Part shown: in pieces, positions 35,326-62,702 of the stretch | Layout of the letters: the number at the start of each line of letters is the position of its first letter | How positions within the stretch are numbered: position 1 is the first letter of the stretch | From: Amoebidium appalachense | Lineage: Eukaryota > Ichthyosporea | Assembly (NCBI GenBank): GCA_963693365.1 | Contig: CAVNZM010000002.1 | Location: 2,108,001 to 2,172,000 of the forward strand | Direction of reading: 5' to 3' | Length of the DNA stretch: 64,000 nt | The notes under the pieces: generated by a model | Databases searched by the model: none | The model's input: the letters and a program-made list of their open reading frames with translations, nothing else | What the model was told of the DNA's origin: nothing | Made by a program: the position numbers and the translations under genes

Positions 35326-36873
35326 TTAGTAAAGTTCTGGGCGGACATGTGCCGCCGCCAAATACTTTTTTCTGTGTGCAAAATACGTCGCATTCACCAC
35401 TACGGCAGATATTACAGCAACACCAGTCACAAAGCCCATTGGGGCCCATACGCTCTTTTCAGCCAAAACATCCGCAAGGGTTGGACTTAAGCCTCCAAAA
35501 GTGGCAAGTGTGATGTTATAGAACAGAAACCCAGTAACCCTTACGTGTGTGGGGAATAGCTCTGCTACCCAGTACACACTTCCTGAAAGCATCTTTAACA
35601 CTCCTAACCATATAATGAAACAATAGCAGCCCATCGGATTTGTGTTTTCTAGCTGCGACGTGATCCCCGACCACACCAATGCGCTTAAAGGAATTGCCGC
35701 GACTGTTGTTACGCACAACACACGTCCGATTCCAAACATGTCCACAAATGGAGCCATAACAATAGCCGTAATCATAGCAATGAGTGTGCTGATTACAGTT
35801 GCGGTGAGTGCGCCATTTGGTGTTACCTCCCCAAATTTCTGAATAAATGTCACCGCCCATGAACCGCCCACGTACGTGCTGCTTCCCATCGAACACGTGC
35901 CAAACAAAACTATGGCACAGTTGATCGGGTAATCTCGAATGATCTCGATCAATGGTGTCAGGAACTTCCGGCTGAAACTGGGGCGGGTGGGCACCGACCC
36001 TGTCTGTTTTTCGGTGCACGTTTCAGCATCGGAAGACTGTGTATTCCCGCACACTTCCTCCTTAAAAGCGGATGTTTCCATTGCCTCGGATCGCAGATAA
36101 ATCGATAAAACTCCTGGGAAAATGACGAGCAAATAGGGCACACGCCATCCCCATAGGTTCATCTGATCTGGCGACAAAAGCAATACCAAAATGTTCACAA
36201 CTGCAACCGCGAGTAGTGTTCCTATGTTTGTCGCCACGGATAGAATCCCCGCTCCGGCTCCCAAAATATCCTTGTTGTGCAACTCTGCCAGTTGTGTGGA
36301 GCACACACCCATCTCACCACCCACGCAAAACCCCTGCACACACCTCAACACAACAAAAATCACTGTCCCCGCCGTCCCCGCAGCACTCCCTTCACCGCAC
36401 GTGTAGTACGACGGAAGAAACCCGGGCAAAAATGTTGCAATAGTCATACCAATAACGGCAACGAGCATAGAAATGCGTCTGCCGTGCACATCGCCCAACC
36501 AACCGAAAAAGAGGGCACCGAAGGGGCGCATGGCGCAGGAGGCGGAGAAGATGGCCCATGTGAGGGTGCTGTTGTTGCGGAAGAAGTTGATCTGCAGCTG
36601 AGGTGCTAAATAGCCGTAGACGCCAAACTCGTACCTGTTTTTTTTGCATTTTGATTAGTTGAATCAATTGTGCATGGGGCCTACACCCCTATATATTAAC
36701 CAAACACCTCACACAGAGACAGCCAACCGTTTCCACGGTGGCGTGCACGCACACACACACGCACGCACACACGCACACACAGAGACACGCATAACACACA
36801 CATCATACACACCGTTGAACCACACGCACACATGCGCACGCACACGCACACGCACACGCACACGCACACGCAC

Positions 36874-36940
<67 letters not shown>

Positions 36941-37193
36941 ACCCGTGCGTGCGCACGCACGCACACACAATGGCACATACACACACACACACACACACCG
37001 GCGCGATACTGTAACAATTACATACATACACACACCGTACTGCACATAGTAGACATGAGCGGTACACAGGCACACAAGGGTTCACACACAAAATACATAT
37101 GAGCGCACATGCGGATACATGCTCATGCACACGCACTCACAAAACGCGCGCGCGCGCGCACACACACACACACACACATACGCACACACACAC

Positions 37194-37287
<94 letters not shown>

Positions 37288-37327
37288 CGCACACGCGCAC
37301 GCGCGCACACACACACACACACACACG

Positions 37328-37414
<87 letters not shown>

Positions 37415-37590
37415 CCACACAAACATGACCATGCACTCACACACAAAATACGCACGCACACTGTCGCACACAAGCTTTCAAAGGATATCGAAAGCACACC
37501 AGACACACAACTAACGTGCAGCAAACAGTGTTTCACCTTGACGCTAGCACTTGTGCATGTGTGCACGTACCATTCAAAGACATGGCCCAT
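35326..37590 (-). CDS. MFS transporter, metabolite:H+ symporter (MHS) type
   Basis: Exon 2 (36634-35326, TAA) follows a CAG acceptor. It joins in phase to exon 1 at 37590-37571 with donor GTACGT. The junction rebuilds the family motif: VFEW|YEFGVYGYLAP, the EWYDFGLYGY signature of MHS symporters (residues 5-18). With ATG 37590 the protein is 442 aa with about 12 hydrophobic segments. The MFS loop 2-3 motif is GWLGDVHGRR (51-60), and its second-half counterpart VDMFGIGRV lies in loop 8-9. MHS proteins (KgtP, ProP, ShiA types) import carboxylates, betaine or similar solutes with protons; the substrate here cannot be read. The family is mainly bacterial and fungal. The frame stays open upstream of ATG 37590, so the true start could lie further 5'. 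The intron (36635-37570) is largely (CA)n. Confidence 0.82.
36830..37412 (+). repeat. (CA)n/(CACG)n microsatellites in the transporter intron
   Basis: Long CA tracts (36871-36938, 37198-37284, 37329-37412) carry CGCG and CACG interruptions. The transcript sees these as (GT)n. Confidence 0.85.
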
Positions 37591-39749
37591 GCAGATGTAC
37601 CATTGTGACCTCACCAATTTCCCCACTTTCCACAGGTAATCCTCTGGCAGGCGCATGCCCCGCTGGCTGTTGGTTTGCGGCAAAGTTTCTGGAGCCCTTG
37701 CGCACATACCACTACTTATTTGATTGGCTTTTTCTTCTTTCCCCATTTCCTGAAAGGGAAAGGACGCTTGCATTTGATTTGTGCACTCTAAAGCCATGGT
37801 TTCTGCAAGAAGAGAGTTCAAGTGTTTACGTGCGGTCGACCGGAGTCGAATGAGCTAGCTATATAGTCGAATGTGTTACAGAATGCTTTTGAACTGTTCG
37901 GTACTGCAGGCGGTCTGCGGACAAGCCAGTGAGCAATATATACGCAGTGTACCTCCTAGATCAAAATGCAGTAACCAATCGGAAGGACTGTTTAGGTTTA
38001 GGGAGAAGATCACCACAAAAGGCTTAGCCAAAGCCTATAGGTGGCCCCGCGGACCAGGAAATTTCTTGGAGAAAAGCGCATGACATATCTGCACTACAAA
38101 AGACTTTATGTATGTTGATAAAAATGATTTCCGAGTCCACGCGGTAAGCTATTTTTGAGTCGACTCTGACTTGAACTGCTGGGCGGCTGGCGAAGTGGGA
38201 ATGCCCATTCGTTGTACCAATCAGACGCTAGGCAAGCACATTCCTAGAAGCATTCCTTCGCTTCTACCCCGTTGTGATTGGTCGATCTGCTTCATTTGGC
38301 GGGAAGCTATGATGACGATGGGCCACCTCTGGATATCCTTTTTTTTTTTTTTACCACCACTAGACATCTATGCGCCCGATATGATAACGGTGAGGGAATA
38401 TACCAAACAAATATCCCCCATGCCTGAGACTGGTCCTCTTGTGCCTTGAGTAAACAGCGTAAAAAACCTCTGGATATCTGCGCTGAGGAGCTCGCTGCGC
38501 TGAGGCTCCTACTACAACATGTACGTACACTACTCAGCCTTGGCCATGCCACAGCCCCATGCTCGAGCTCCGGCGCCCCCTAAGTTGCTGGATTCGTAGG
38601 CTCCTGCATGCCAGCAGAATAAACACCGTGGGCGGCAGCACATAGTACTGTAAGTGACATGACTTGGACTCTGCTACAGTGGAATTATTATTTATCAACT
38701 TAACTACAGACGCTTGATATCGATCAACAGACAGGATGAAGCATGGCACTCTCTGAGGATGGTGCAGATGAAAGTATTGAACAGGAGCACTGAAACGTGC
38801 TGCACGCACTCAGTGTCATTGTCATGCAGTGGCAATTTGAGGCTGAGTGATCGTGAGATATCGATCATGAAACACCGTCACTCGGATCCGGAGCTGCTCG
38901 AAGTCACGCATTTCAGTTATACATGTAGCCTAAGTTTAGTCACACGAGAGACTACGTAGAAAAAGTTAGAACCAAATGAATTCATACTCACCAGAGTTCA
39001 AAAATATATAATCGGGTAGTCGCTACACGTAACAACGTCACGAAACAGCACAAAACTGTGCATCAGAAGAGAACACTGAAACCGTCACCCGAACGTTGCA
39101 ACACTGAGACTGCAAAACCGCCTTCAGTTCCAATTAGGATAACTTCAGCTAAGCGCTGTGACGTTGCTGCTCCGGGCTCCGGCTTCGGACATTCAAATCT
39201 TGAAAATTTTCAAGAACTTTCAAGCCTTTTTTTTATATACAGTACCCATCCAGCGATAGTTATCAACTGCTGGAAATGGAACTCGTAAGCATATCAATAA
39301 ACGATATTGGTATGTCATGCTCGTGGTTATAGAAGTTTTTCTTCCATTCTATTTTTACATTTTGGCAGAAAGCAGCATCAATGGCTTGAACCCGATCGCA
39401 ACGATTGGTTTCCCATGTCCACCAATCCGATTAAGCCATGCAGTTATTCACACATTTTTCGAATAAAAGTGGAATCCAAATATCTCGCTCTCTGTCCCAG
39501 TCAGTTTGAAGGCGAAAAAACACCACCATCTTGACTCACATTTCATCCCTTGTGCCCCTTGTGTTTGCTTCACTCCTTCTTTAGTATTTGAGGAGCCTTC
39601 CATACACTCTAATTATACTAACTGAGTCCATTCCGTGTCCTCACTGTATAATTTTAAACAAGGGTGTCACAGTACACGTGTCATATCGTCTAGAGTAAGA
39701 ATACACTTATTAGCGGACTAAGTCTGAACACGGTGCATGTTGACTTACC
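37591..39749. other. Non-repetitive region 5' of the transporter, no gene recognised
   Basis: Mostly unique sequence without a convincing exon. CCAAT-like boxes occur at about 37974, 38217 and (reverse) 38276. The segment 38417-38465 (CCTGAGACTGGT...GAGTAAACAGCGTAAA) recurs at 41707-41752. The region could hold the transporter promoter and, further right, the 3' end of the candidate gene to the right. Confidence 0.45.
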
Positions 39750-39752
39750 AAA

Positions 39753-44445
<4,693 letters not shown>

Positions 44446-44689
44446 CTGTGTGTCTGTGCTTGTGTGTGACCATATTTGGTTGTGTGTATGTGTCAGTGCG
44501 TGTATTATGCTTGACAGAATGTGTGTACCACTATCACATTCAGACCTATAAGATAAAGATGTGTTGTTTGTGTGTATGAACAACGTGTTGTGTGAACACA
44601 AGCAAGAAGGTGCACCAGTACGAGTGTATGTAGTGTGTGCTTGTACGGCGACACTGCGTGCATGTGGGTGAGCACTGAGAATGGGGGAG

Positions 44690-44704
44690 AGAGAGAGAGA
44701 GAGA

Positions 44705-44748
<44 letters not shown>

Positions 44749-45006
44749 GGGGGGCGAGAGAGAGAGAGAGAGAGAGATGATATGTGTACGTGTGTGTATG
44801 GAAGCATTTGAAACCATGTGCATTTGAAAAATTCACTTGCGTGTGCATTGAACCGTTCAAACTTGTGAGTGCATGCCAGCTATCGAGTGTGCTAGGCGTC
44901 TGCCTGTGTGTTATGGGCCCTGAAACACACGGTTGTGTGTCTTCCTTGGAGTGTGTACGTGTACTTGTACGTGTATGTGTGTGTGAGTGTGAGTGTGTGT
45001 GTCCGC

Positions 45007-45037
<31 letters not shown>

Positions 45038-45480
45038 GTTGGATGCATGCTTGCACGCGTGTGCATCACTAGGAGAGGGGGAGAGGGAAAAACATTAACC
45101 CGGGGGGAAAGGGGGACGACATGGTGCAATAGAGAGAAAGAAGGAGAAAGTGTGCCACGTTCGTGCGTGTCCATCACATGTGCCACATAGAAAATATCCT
45201 ACCGTTGCAGTAAGCACGTCTGGATGTGTGCGTGTGCGCTTGTGTGTTGGCATGTGCAGGTGTCGTGTAAGTTGGGGGTGTAAGTGAAAGAAAGGAAGTG
45301 AAAGTCAGCAGGCCAGGGAGGAACGGCAGGGAGTCCGAGCACTAGCAGGATTGTGGATTAAGGGCAAATGGGCAGGGGAGGATGAGGAGGCGGGAGGGGG
45401 GGAGGGGGAGGGGAGGAGGTTGGCTGTGTGTTTCGTAAACTAGCCCAAGTAGCCTAAAAAAAAAATCGCGCGCGCGTGCC

Positions 45481-45554
<74 letters not shown>

Positions 45555-45616
45555 ACGAATGTTCAAAAAGGGGTGAACAAACTAAAGGACTTTCGGGTGC
45601 ACATAAGTGTTTACAC

Positions 45617-45715
<99 letters not shown>

Positions 45716-46140
45716 TTGGGTGTGTCTTGTGTGTGTAGGTGTGTGTCTGTGTGTGTGTGTGTGTGTGTGCGTGTGTGTGTGCGTGTGTGTGTGTGCACGT
45801 GTTTGTGTGCACGTGCATACGTGTGGGTGAGTGTGTGCGCGCTTGTGTGTCACGGTGGGCGTTCCGTGTATCTTCATGTTGTCTGAGCAGTGATACATGG
45901 TGTCAGAGCAGTGATACATGGTGTTGAGATGCGAAATAGGGCAGGACCAGCAGTGCCGGCACTCTTGTGGGAAAAAACGTACAAAAAAGCTCTGGCATTC
46001 TTTATGTTTACAAAAAGAACGACGAACTTTGACGTAAATAAACCTGTGCTTGATTACTAAATTAGCTGATTTGTTGAGGCAAACACTTTGTAGACTATCT
46101 GAATAAAGAGGCAAATTTGCTCGATATGGTAATAACATGC
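44690..46140. other. Intergenic (GA)n, poly-G and (GT)n tracts upstream of the TyrRS gene
   Basis: (GA)n flanks a G run (44690-44777). There is an imperfect (GT)n near 44955-45037 and long (GT)n at 45489-45551 and 45619-45711. GCAGTGATACATGGTGT is duplicated in tandem at about 45887-45925. I see no convincing coding exon here. Confidence 0.6.
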
Positions 46141-46148
46141 ATATGCTG

Positions 46149-46207
46149 ATTGGCTGTGGACGCACTGTGGCCACCTGACATGTGACGTCACAGCTAGTAT
46201 ATAAAGG
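46149..46207 (+). promoter_or_regulatory. CCAAT, CRE and TATA elements of the TyrRS promoter
   Basis: ATTGG (reverse CCAAT) is at 46149-46153. The palindromic CRE/ATF site TGACGTCA is at 46183-46190. TATATAAAGG is at 46198-46207. Order and spacing are those of a classic RNA polymerase II core promoter, with transcription expected near 46230. A 5'-UTR intron is plausible between GTGAGA at about 46247 and the CAG at 46635-46637. A CRE would suit bZIP control of a synthetase gene, but that is inference. Confidence 0.65.
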
Positions 46208-46662
46208 TCTGACGCGGGACGCTGCGCTCCAAACCAAAAACTTAGGGTGAGACTTCGGGTTTTTTCCGGTGTTCAAAGTAATTGCAGGGCAAAAGAAGTG
46301 AACGTAGGAAAAGACGGGATATCTGGGAAACTGAGTGTGTTTTCGTTCGCTTACTAGCCTGCTAGGAATCTACAAGACCGAGCTCTTTGATGCTGTTTAG
46401 TTTCTTGCAGTTGAAACTTGAACGGTGCAGTGTTATCCAACTCTTCAATTCCAGTCTCTCGAAGTTCAATGATAGTTGGTGGCCAAGAAAACGTCCACAT
46501 CTACAAACAAGCCTACTAGAACCATAAATCTAAAGCATTTTACAAACATTCAAAACTAGTAGCTCTGGTTGTTTTTGCCCCTCGGCTTTTTGTTTTCTTG
46601 AACCATCGTAGCAGGAGCTTACCGATCTTTCCTACAGGGCCCGCTGTGGTCAGAACGTAAAC

Positions 46663-58072
<11,410 letters not shown>

Positions 58073-58327
58073 AGCCGTCCAATTACTGCTGAATTTTGAC
58101 CGGGAGGCAATGTGCTTTGTTGGATGTCACGTGATATGCCCATATTAGGTCATGTGGCATAAAAAGATAGAGTAGGGTGGGCGGCGGTGGTAGGCATATT
58201 ATCATATAATGTACCCAAGGGGTGCTGTTGACTGTCTGGTTAGTTTGATTTGATGATTGGGAAGGAAGGGGCCAGCATCTAGAAATCATAATTGCATTCG
58301 GACGCGAGTGTTGTACACTCAAATGTC

Positions 58328-58333
58328 AATAAA
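58328..58333 (+). terminator. YARS1: AATAAA poly(A) signal of the TyrRS gene
   Basis: AATAAA lies 256 nt after the stop codon. About 50 nt further on is a C run / (CCA)n / G run block. Confidence 0.6.
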
Positions 58334-58380
58334 CATATTACCGAGGCCTCCATCGGGAACCACATTGGGAATCTTGCACC

Positions 58381-58406
58381 CCCCCGCCCACCCACCCCCC
58401 CCCCCT

Positions 58407-58440
<34 letters not shown>

Positions 58441-58508
58441 ACCACCACCACCACCACCACCACCACCACCACCACCACCACCGCGGGGGGGGGGGGGGGG
58501 GGGGGGGG
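58381..58508. repeat. C run, (CCA)n, G run: GC-rich foldback
   Basis: C run 58408-58440, (ACC)n 58441-58482, G run 58485-58508. The C and G runs are complementary and could pair around the (CCA)n loop. Confidence 0.85.
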
Positions 58509-58857
58509 CATGCGCATGCGCATGTCATGCTGCACGCGGCCGGACCAGGCCTCTGGCTATTGTAAGTACGGGCAAGCAAAATGGTATCCGATGCAGGCAG
58601 TGAGCATGCACGTACGACCATTATGTAAGGAAACGCAGCAAAGTCGTTTTTGCGAAAGGGGGCCCTACATAAACCTCCTCCCCTTCAACCCTCCCCCCTC
58701 CCCCCCGGGGCCCCCCCCCAAAGCCCCGTCCCCCGCCCCCCACCCCTCCCCTTCCCCCCCCCTCCCCAGCACACACACACACACGTACACACTACATGTA
58801 CACACACACGTATCATACCGCCCACACTACCCCAGAGAACTCTTGAGTTCGGGGGCT

Positions 58858-58888
<31 letters not shown>

Positions 58889-59680
58889 AGGGGAGGGGGG
58901 GGGGGGGTTGCAGAAACTCTATGAAGGACCTCAATTTAAAGGGTTTCCTAGGCCTCCGGGGAAACAGCTAAACGACGAGATGAAATAATGACAATAACTT
59001 GTATTTTCAATGATATGTATTGCCTGGATCTGCAGCATTCATTAAATGTCCGTACATGCCCTTTGAGTGAGTCGTGTCGACTTGAAATAATATCATTTAC
59101 AGTACAAGAGTGACAACAAACATGTACGAGCTTGAAACACGGCCAATGACCTATCCCATGAGCTCCGTGCTACGTAAATCTTAAGTGCATAATATCGTGC
59201 TTGAAAGCTGCTACGTAGCATGCCATTCCATATTATGTGTATACACACACATACGAGCTATGTTGACCTTACTCAACCATGATAATGAACCGCTAAGTCA
59301 TGAACACCGAGCCTGTATCTAACGTTGTTTTGTGGTATTCAAGTGATGCCATGAGCTGGCTCAGAGTCCCAAAACGAACACGAAACCACAGAGACTTCAA
59401 CCAGTTGGCCCGGCGGGACGGGGCTCGGAACGGGTACAAAAGGACACCATGTCAACTGCTCGGGCTCATTAGGTTGCAGTCACATTGTCGCCAAAAGATC
59501 GCAAAAGAACCTTGAAACCAACACTACTGTCAAGAATTTGACGTTGGTGGTATCCCCACCACGGAGTACAACAGACATATCATACTGTAGCCGGAATAAA
59601 AAATTACACAGTGTGGAAGGGAAACTAAGTTGAAAAGCACTTAGTCCAGAATATCTTGAATTCCACCACTACGTTTTACG
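58509..59680. other. Intergenic region between TyrRS and BTB genes
   Basis: C-rich and G-rich tracts run to 58909. About 770 nt of non-repetitive, AT-richer sequence follows, with no exon pattern. It presumably contains the BTB gene promoter; no clear TATA box is seen. Confidence 0.5.
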
Positions 59681-60472
59681 ATGTCATCCAACAAAACTCA
59701 ATGCCCGCCTTTCATGGCCAACATCATGTCTCTGTACAGGCCCAGCACAACAGCCACACTCCATTTCGAGGCTGAGCGACAGCAGGATGGAGAAGTTCCC
59801 ACACTGCAAGCACCGCTCAGCCTACTTTGCAAAATCTCTCCTGTCTTCAAAGCCATGTTTTCGTCTCCTATGATTGAGGGGACCACTCACACCGTCAAAA
59901 TCGAAAAGACAACACGGAAAGAGTTTGAGCTATTTTTGGAGGTGGCTACTTTTGTTGAGATGTTCACACAGGGTACTGCGCGGTTAACCCCGTATGCAAT
60001 ATCTAGCTGCATTCCAAAAAACGACATGCAGGCTGTTCTAACCCTTGCAAAGTATTACCAGTGTGACAAGGTCATACACAAACTACGGGACTATGTTGAG
60101 GATCAAGCAATGAAGAACCCAAAGGACGTGATAGATTATGTTGCTGCCTTCCACGATGCAGAATCTGATGTACTAGGCCCGGGGGATGCCTTAATTGGTG
60201 GCCCTCACGTATGGTCGGATGCAGTCATCATCGCTATCGCCGAGCATGCTTTTGATCTTAGAAGAGGTAGCTCAGATGTTTATACCATAGACCATTATGA
60301 TTATGCCTCAGGCATGCATGGGTATGCCGTTTGTGGAAAGGTTGGAGGTAGAAGGTACTTTCGCAACAACTCGGCAAAAGCAACACTTCGGCACATGCCT
60401 GCCGATGTACTGGTAAGAGTGATGGAAAAGCACATGAACGAGACCGACGTTTACTGTTGTAAAACAAAATAA
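59681..60472 (+). CDS. BTB/POZ domain protein
   Basis: Intronless, 263 aa, ending in TAA. Residues from about 25 to 145 follow the BTB/POZ pattern: a first strand (TATLHFEA), LQAPLSLLCKISPVFKAMFSS, MIEGTTHTVKIEK, FELFLEVATFVEMFTQG, then QAVLTLAKYYQCDKVIHKL. BTB domains dimerise and many serve as CUL3 adaptors. The C-terminal ~115 residues contain no Kelch, MATH or zinc-finger motif I can see. The ATG at 59681 opens the frame and the N-terminus is short, as usual for BTB proteins. The gene lies in repeat-poor sequence. Confidence 0.86.
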   Translation: MSSNKTQCPPFMANIMSLYRPSTTATLHFEAERQQDGEVPTLQAPLSLLCKISPVFKAMFSSPMIEGTTHTVKIEKTTRKEFELFLEVATFVEMFTQGTARLTPYAISSCIPKNDMQAVLTLAKYYQCDKVIHKLRDYVEDQAMKNPKDVIDYVAAFHDAESDVLGPGDALIGGPHVWSDAVIIAIAEHAFDLRRGSSDVYTIDHYDYASGMHGYAVCGKVGGRRYFRNNSAKATLRHMPADVLVRVMEKHMNETDVYCCKTK

Positions 60473-60955
60473 TGTTATACACTATATGCTCTGCATGGCC
60501 AGGCCAGCTCCTGAGTCAGATACGGCGTACGGGTCCGGGATCGGTCTAGGCCTGTTGGCAACTCAGGCTATCATTATAGCCAAGTGACGTCCACCACCAC
60601 GGTTCAACTTGTCAACGAGTGGCCCCTGCCCCGGGGCACATGCATACAGTACATACTGTGGCACTGGAGAAACCTGCGACCTGGACGGCCATGCAACGGA
60701 TTATTGATAATAATTATAGGCTTTTCTTAAGCCTTAGAATCACATATATATCAGTGTACATGTGGTATACTAATTATTACTACTACGCAGAGCTGCAACC
60801 GTGTACATACATACCGTCGCAAAAACGCTTCTCTGCGCCTTTTCACCCTTGGAAACTTTACCATGCCGCCTTTTGAGTCAATGTATATATGGTACCAGAG
60901 GCTCAGCAAAATGGTAACAATAATTCCTTAAGCTTTTCCCGGAATCTTCGCATCC

Positions 60956-60991
<36 letters not shown>

Positions 60992-61559
60992 ACCCACCCC
61001 CCCCTCCCCTTCCCCCCGCCACGGGCCGGCCGGCCCACCCCCATCAAAAACCACCACCACCAAATAAATCGATCCCCTTTTTGATGCTTATTGATTTGAT
61101 GGCATTGCGGCCTGTGGGATATACTGGGGAGCCGCTGCAAGGTAGAAGATTCTGAATCAAGTTATTAAGTTTAACCTGTGCTCAGATAATATTCCCCCAT
61201 GGCCATTAGTTACCTGCTACTGTTGTCCAGCAGTTGAAAATTAAGGGATGCATGTCAAGGAGGTAGAAATGGAAGCGGGAGTGAGGGGGGAGGCCTAGGG
61301 GGGGGGGGGGGGGGGGGGGCAAAGATGACGGGGAGGAGAGGAGGCGGGGGAGGGTCCCCCGGGGGAGGGGGGGGGATGAAGGGGATGGGAAAGAAAAAAG
61401 TGAACATGTGTGACAAGCCTTACCGGGAGTGGAGAGGTTTCGGACTTACTCTATGTAGCAGGTAGTAGAGAACAGGGAACAATTGCAAATTACTATACGG
61501 ATCAAATGTACGTACGTGGATGCTTAACTTTGTTAAGTATGTGGGCTATGTGGGTTAAT
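60473..61559. other. Intergenic region, no gene seen
   Basis: Unique sequence to 60956, a C run (60957-60990), then a G run near 61300-61318 and G-rich DNA to 61390. No coding exon is supported on either strand. Confidence 0.55.
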
Positions 61560-61565
61560 AAGTGC

Positions 61566-61608
<43 letters not shown>

Positions 61609-61635
61609 GTTACATGTACACGTATGTGTGCGTGC

Positions 61636-61692
<57 letters not shown>

Positions 61693-61782
61693 TGGGTGTG
61701 CTCTGTGTGTGTATGTGTGTGCGCGCGCGTGAAGCGCGCGGCGTGCGGTGTACGCGCTTGTATTCTGTGTGTTGTGTGTACA

Positions 61783-61843
<61 letters not shown>

Positions 61844-61992
61844 ATAGCACTGTATGTATGTGTGTGTGTGTGTGTGTGTATGTGTGTGTGTGTGTGTGTG
61901 CGTGTTTTGTGTGTGTTTGTGTGTGTGTGCGTGTGCGTGTGTGTGTGCGTGCGTGTGTGCGCGCATGTGTGTGTGCATGTGTGCGTGCGTGC

Positions 61993-62065
<73 letters not shown>

Positions 62066-62198
62066 CGCGCGCCGTGCGCGCATGCCGCGCGCGGCGTGCA
62101 GCTTACATGCTTGTATTCTGTGTGTTGTGTGTACATGTGTCTTTGTGTGTGTGGACATGTGCGTGTGTGTGTTTATGTGTGTGTGTGTGTGTGCACAG

Positions 62199-62241
<43 letters not shown>

Positions 62242-62322
62242 CGTGCGTGCGTGTGTGTGTGTGCGTGTTTTATGTGTTTGTGTGTGTCCGTGTGTGTGTG
62301 TGTGTTTGTGCGTGTGTGTGTG

Positions 62323-62388
<66 letters not shown>

Positions 62389-62480
62389 ACATGCATGCGT
62401 GTGTGTGCGTGTGTGTGCGTGTGTGTGTGTGTGTGTACATGTGTACGTGCACGTGTGTGTGTGTGTGTGTGTGGACATGT
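61560..62480 (+). repeat. Long imperfect (TG)n array with (CG)n islands and a higher-order repeat
   Basis: About 900 nt of TG repeats is punctuated by GCGCGC islands (61721-61745, 62056-62095). The sequence CTTGTATTCTGTGTGTTGTG, plus the preceding GC-rich island, occurs at about 61757 and again at about 62109. This indicates a duplicated unit of roughly 350 bp. Frames through it give only Cys-Val runs. Confidence 0.85.
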
Positions 62481-62577
62481 GTGTTGTGTTTGTTTAGTCT
62501 CTTTTTCTTATTATCCCCCTCATCCTCCTTTTTTTTTCCAGTGTGGTGGTGGCGGTTGTGAGTGGGTGGGGAGGGAT

Positions 62578-62615
<38 letters not shown>

Positions 62616-62702
62616 GGGGGGGAAGAGGCAGAGAGAGGGGGAGCTGACTGAGGGGGATTCGGGCCCGGCCGGCCCGGCCCTTGGGAAATGAGAACACCAT
62701 GA

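Noticed and set aside
45611-46276. Minus-strand frame of 221 codons over the TyrRS promoter
   Set aside because: It overlaps the CRE/TATA promoter, half is a (CA)n translation, and it has no recognisable motif.
61570-62691. Long open frame of Cys-Val repeats
   Set aside because: A translation of (TG)n in a frame without stops; no codon structure, domain or splice context.
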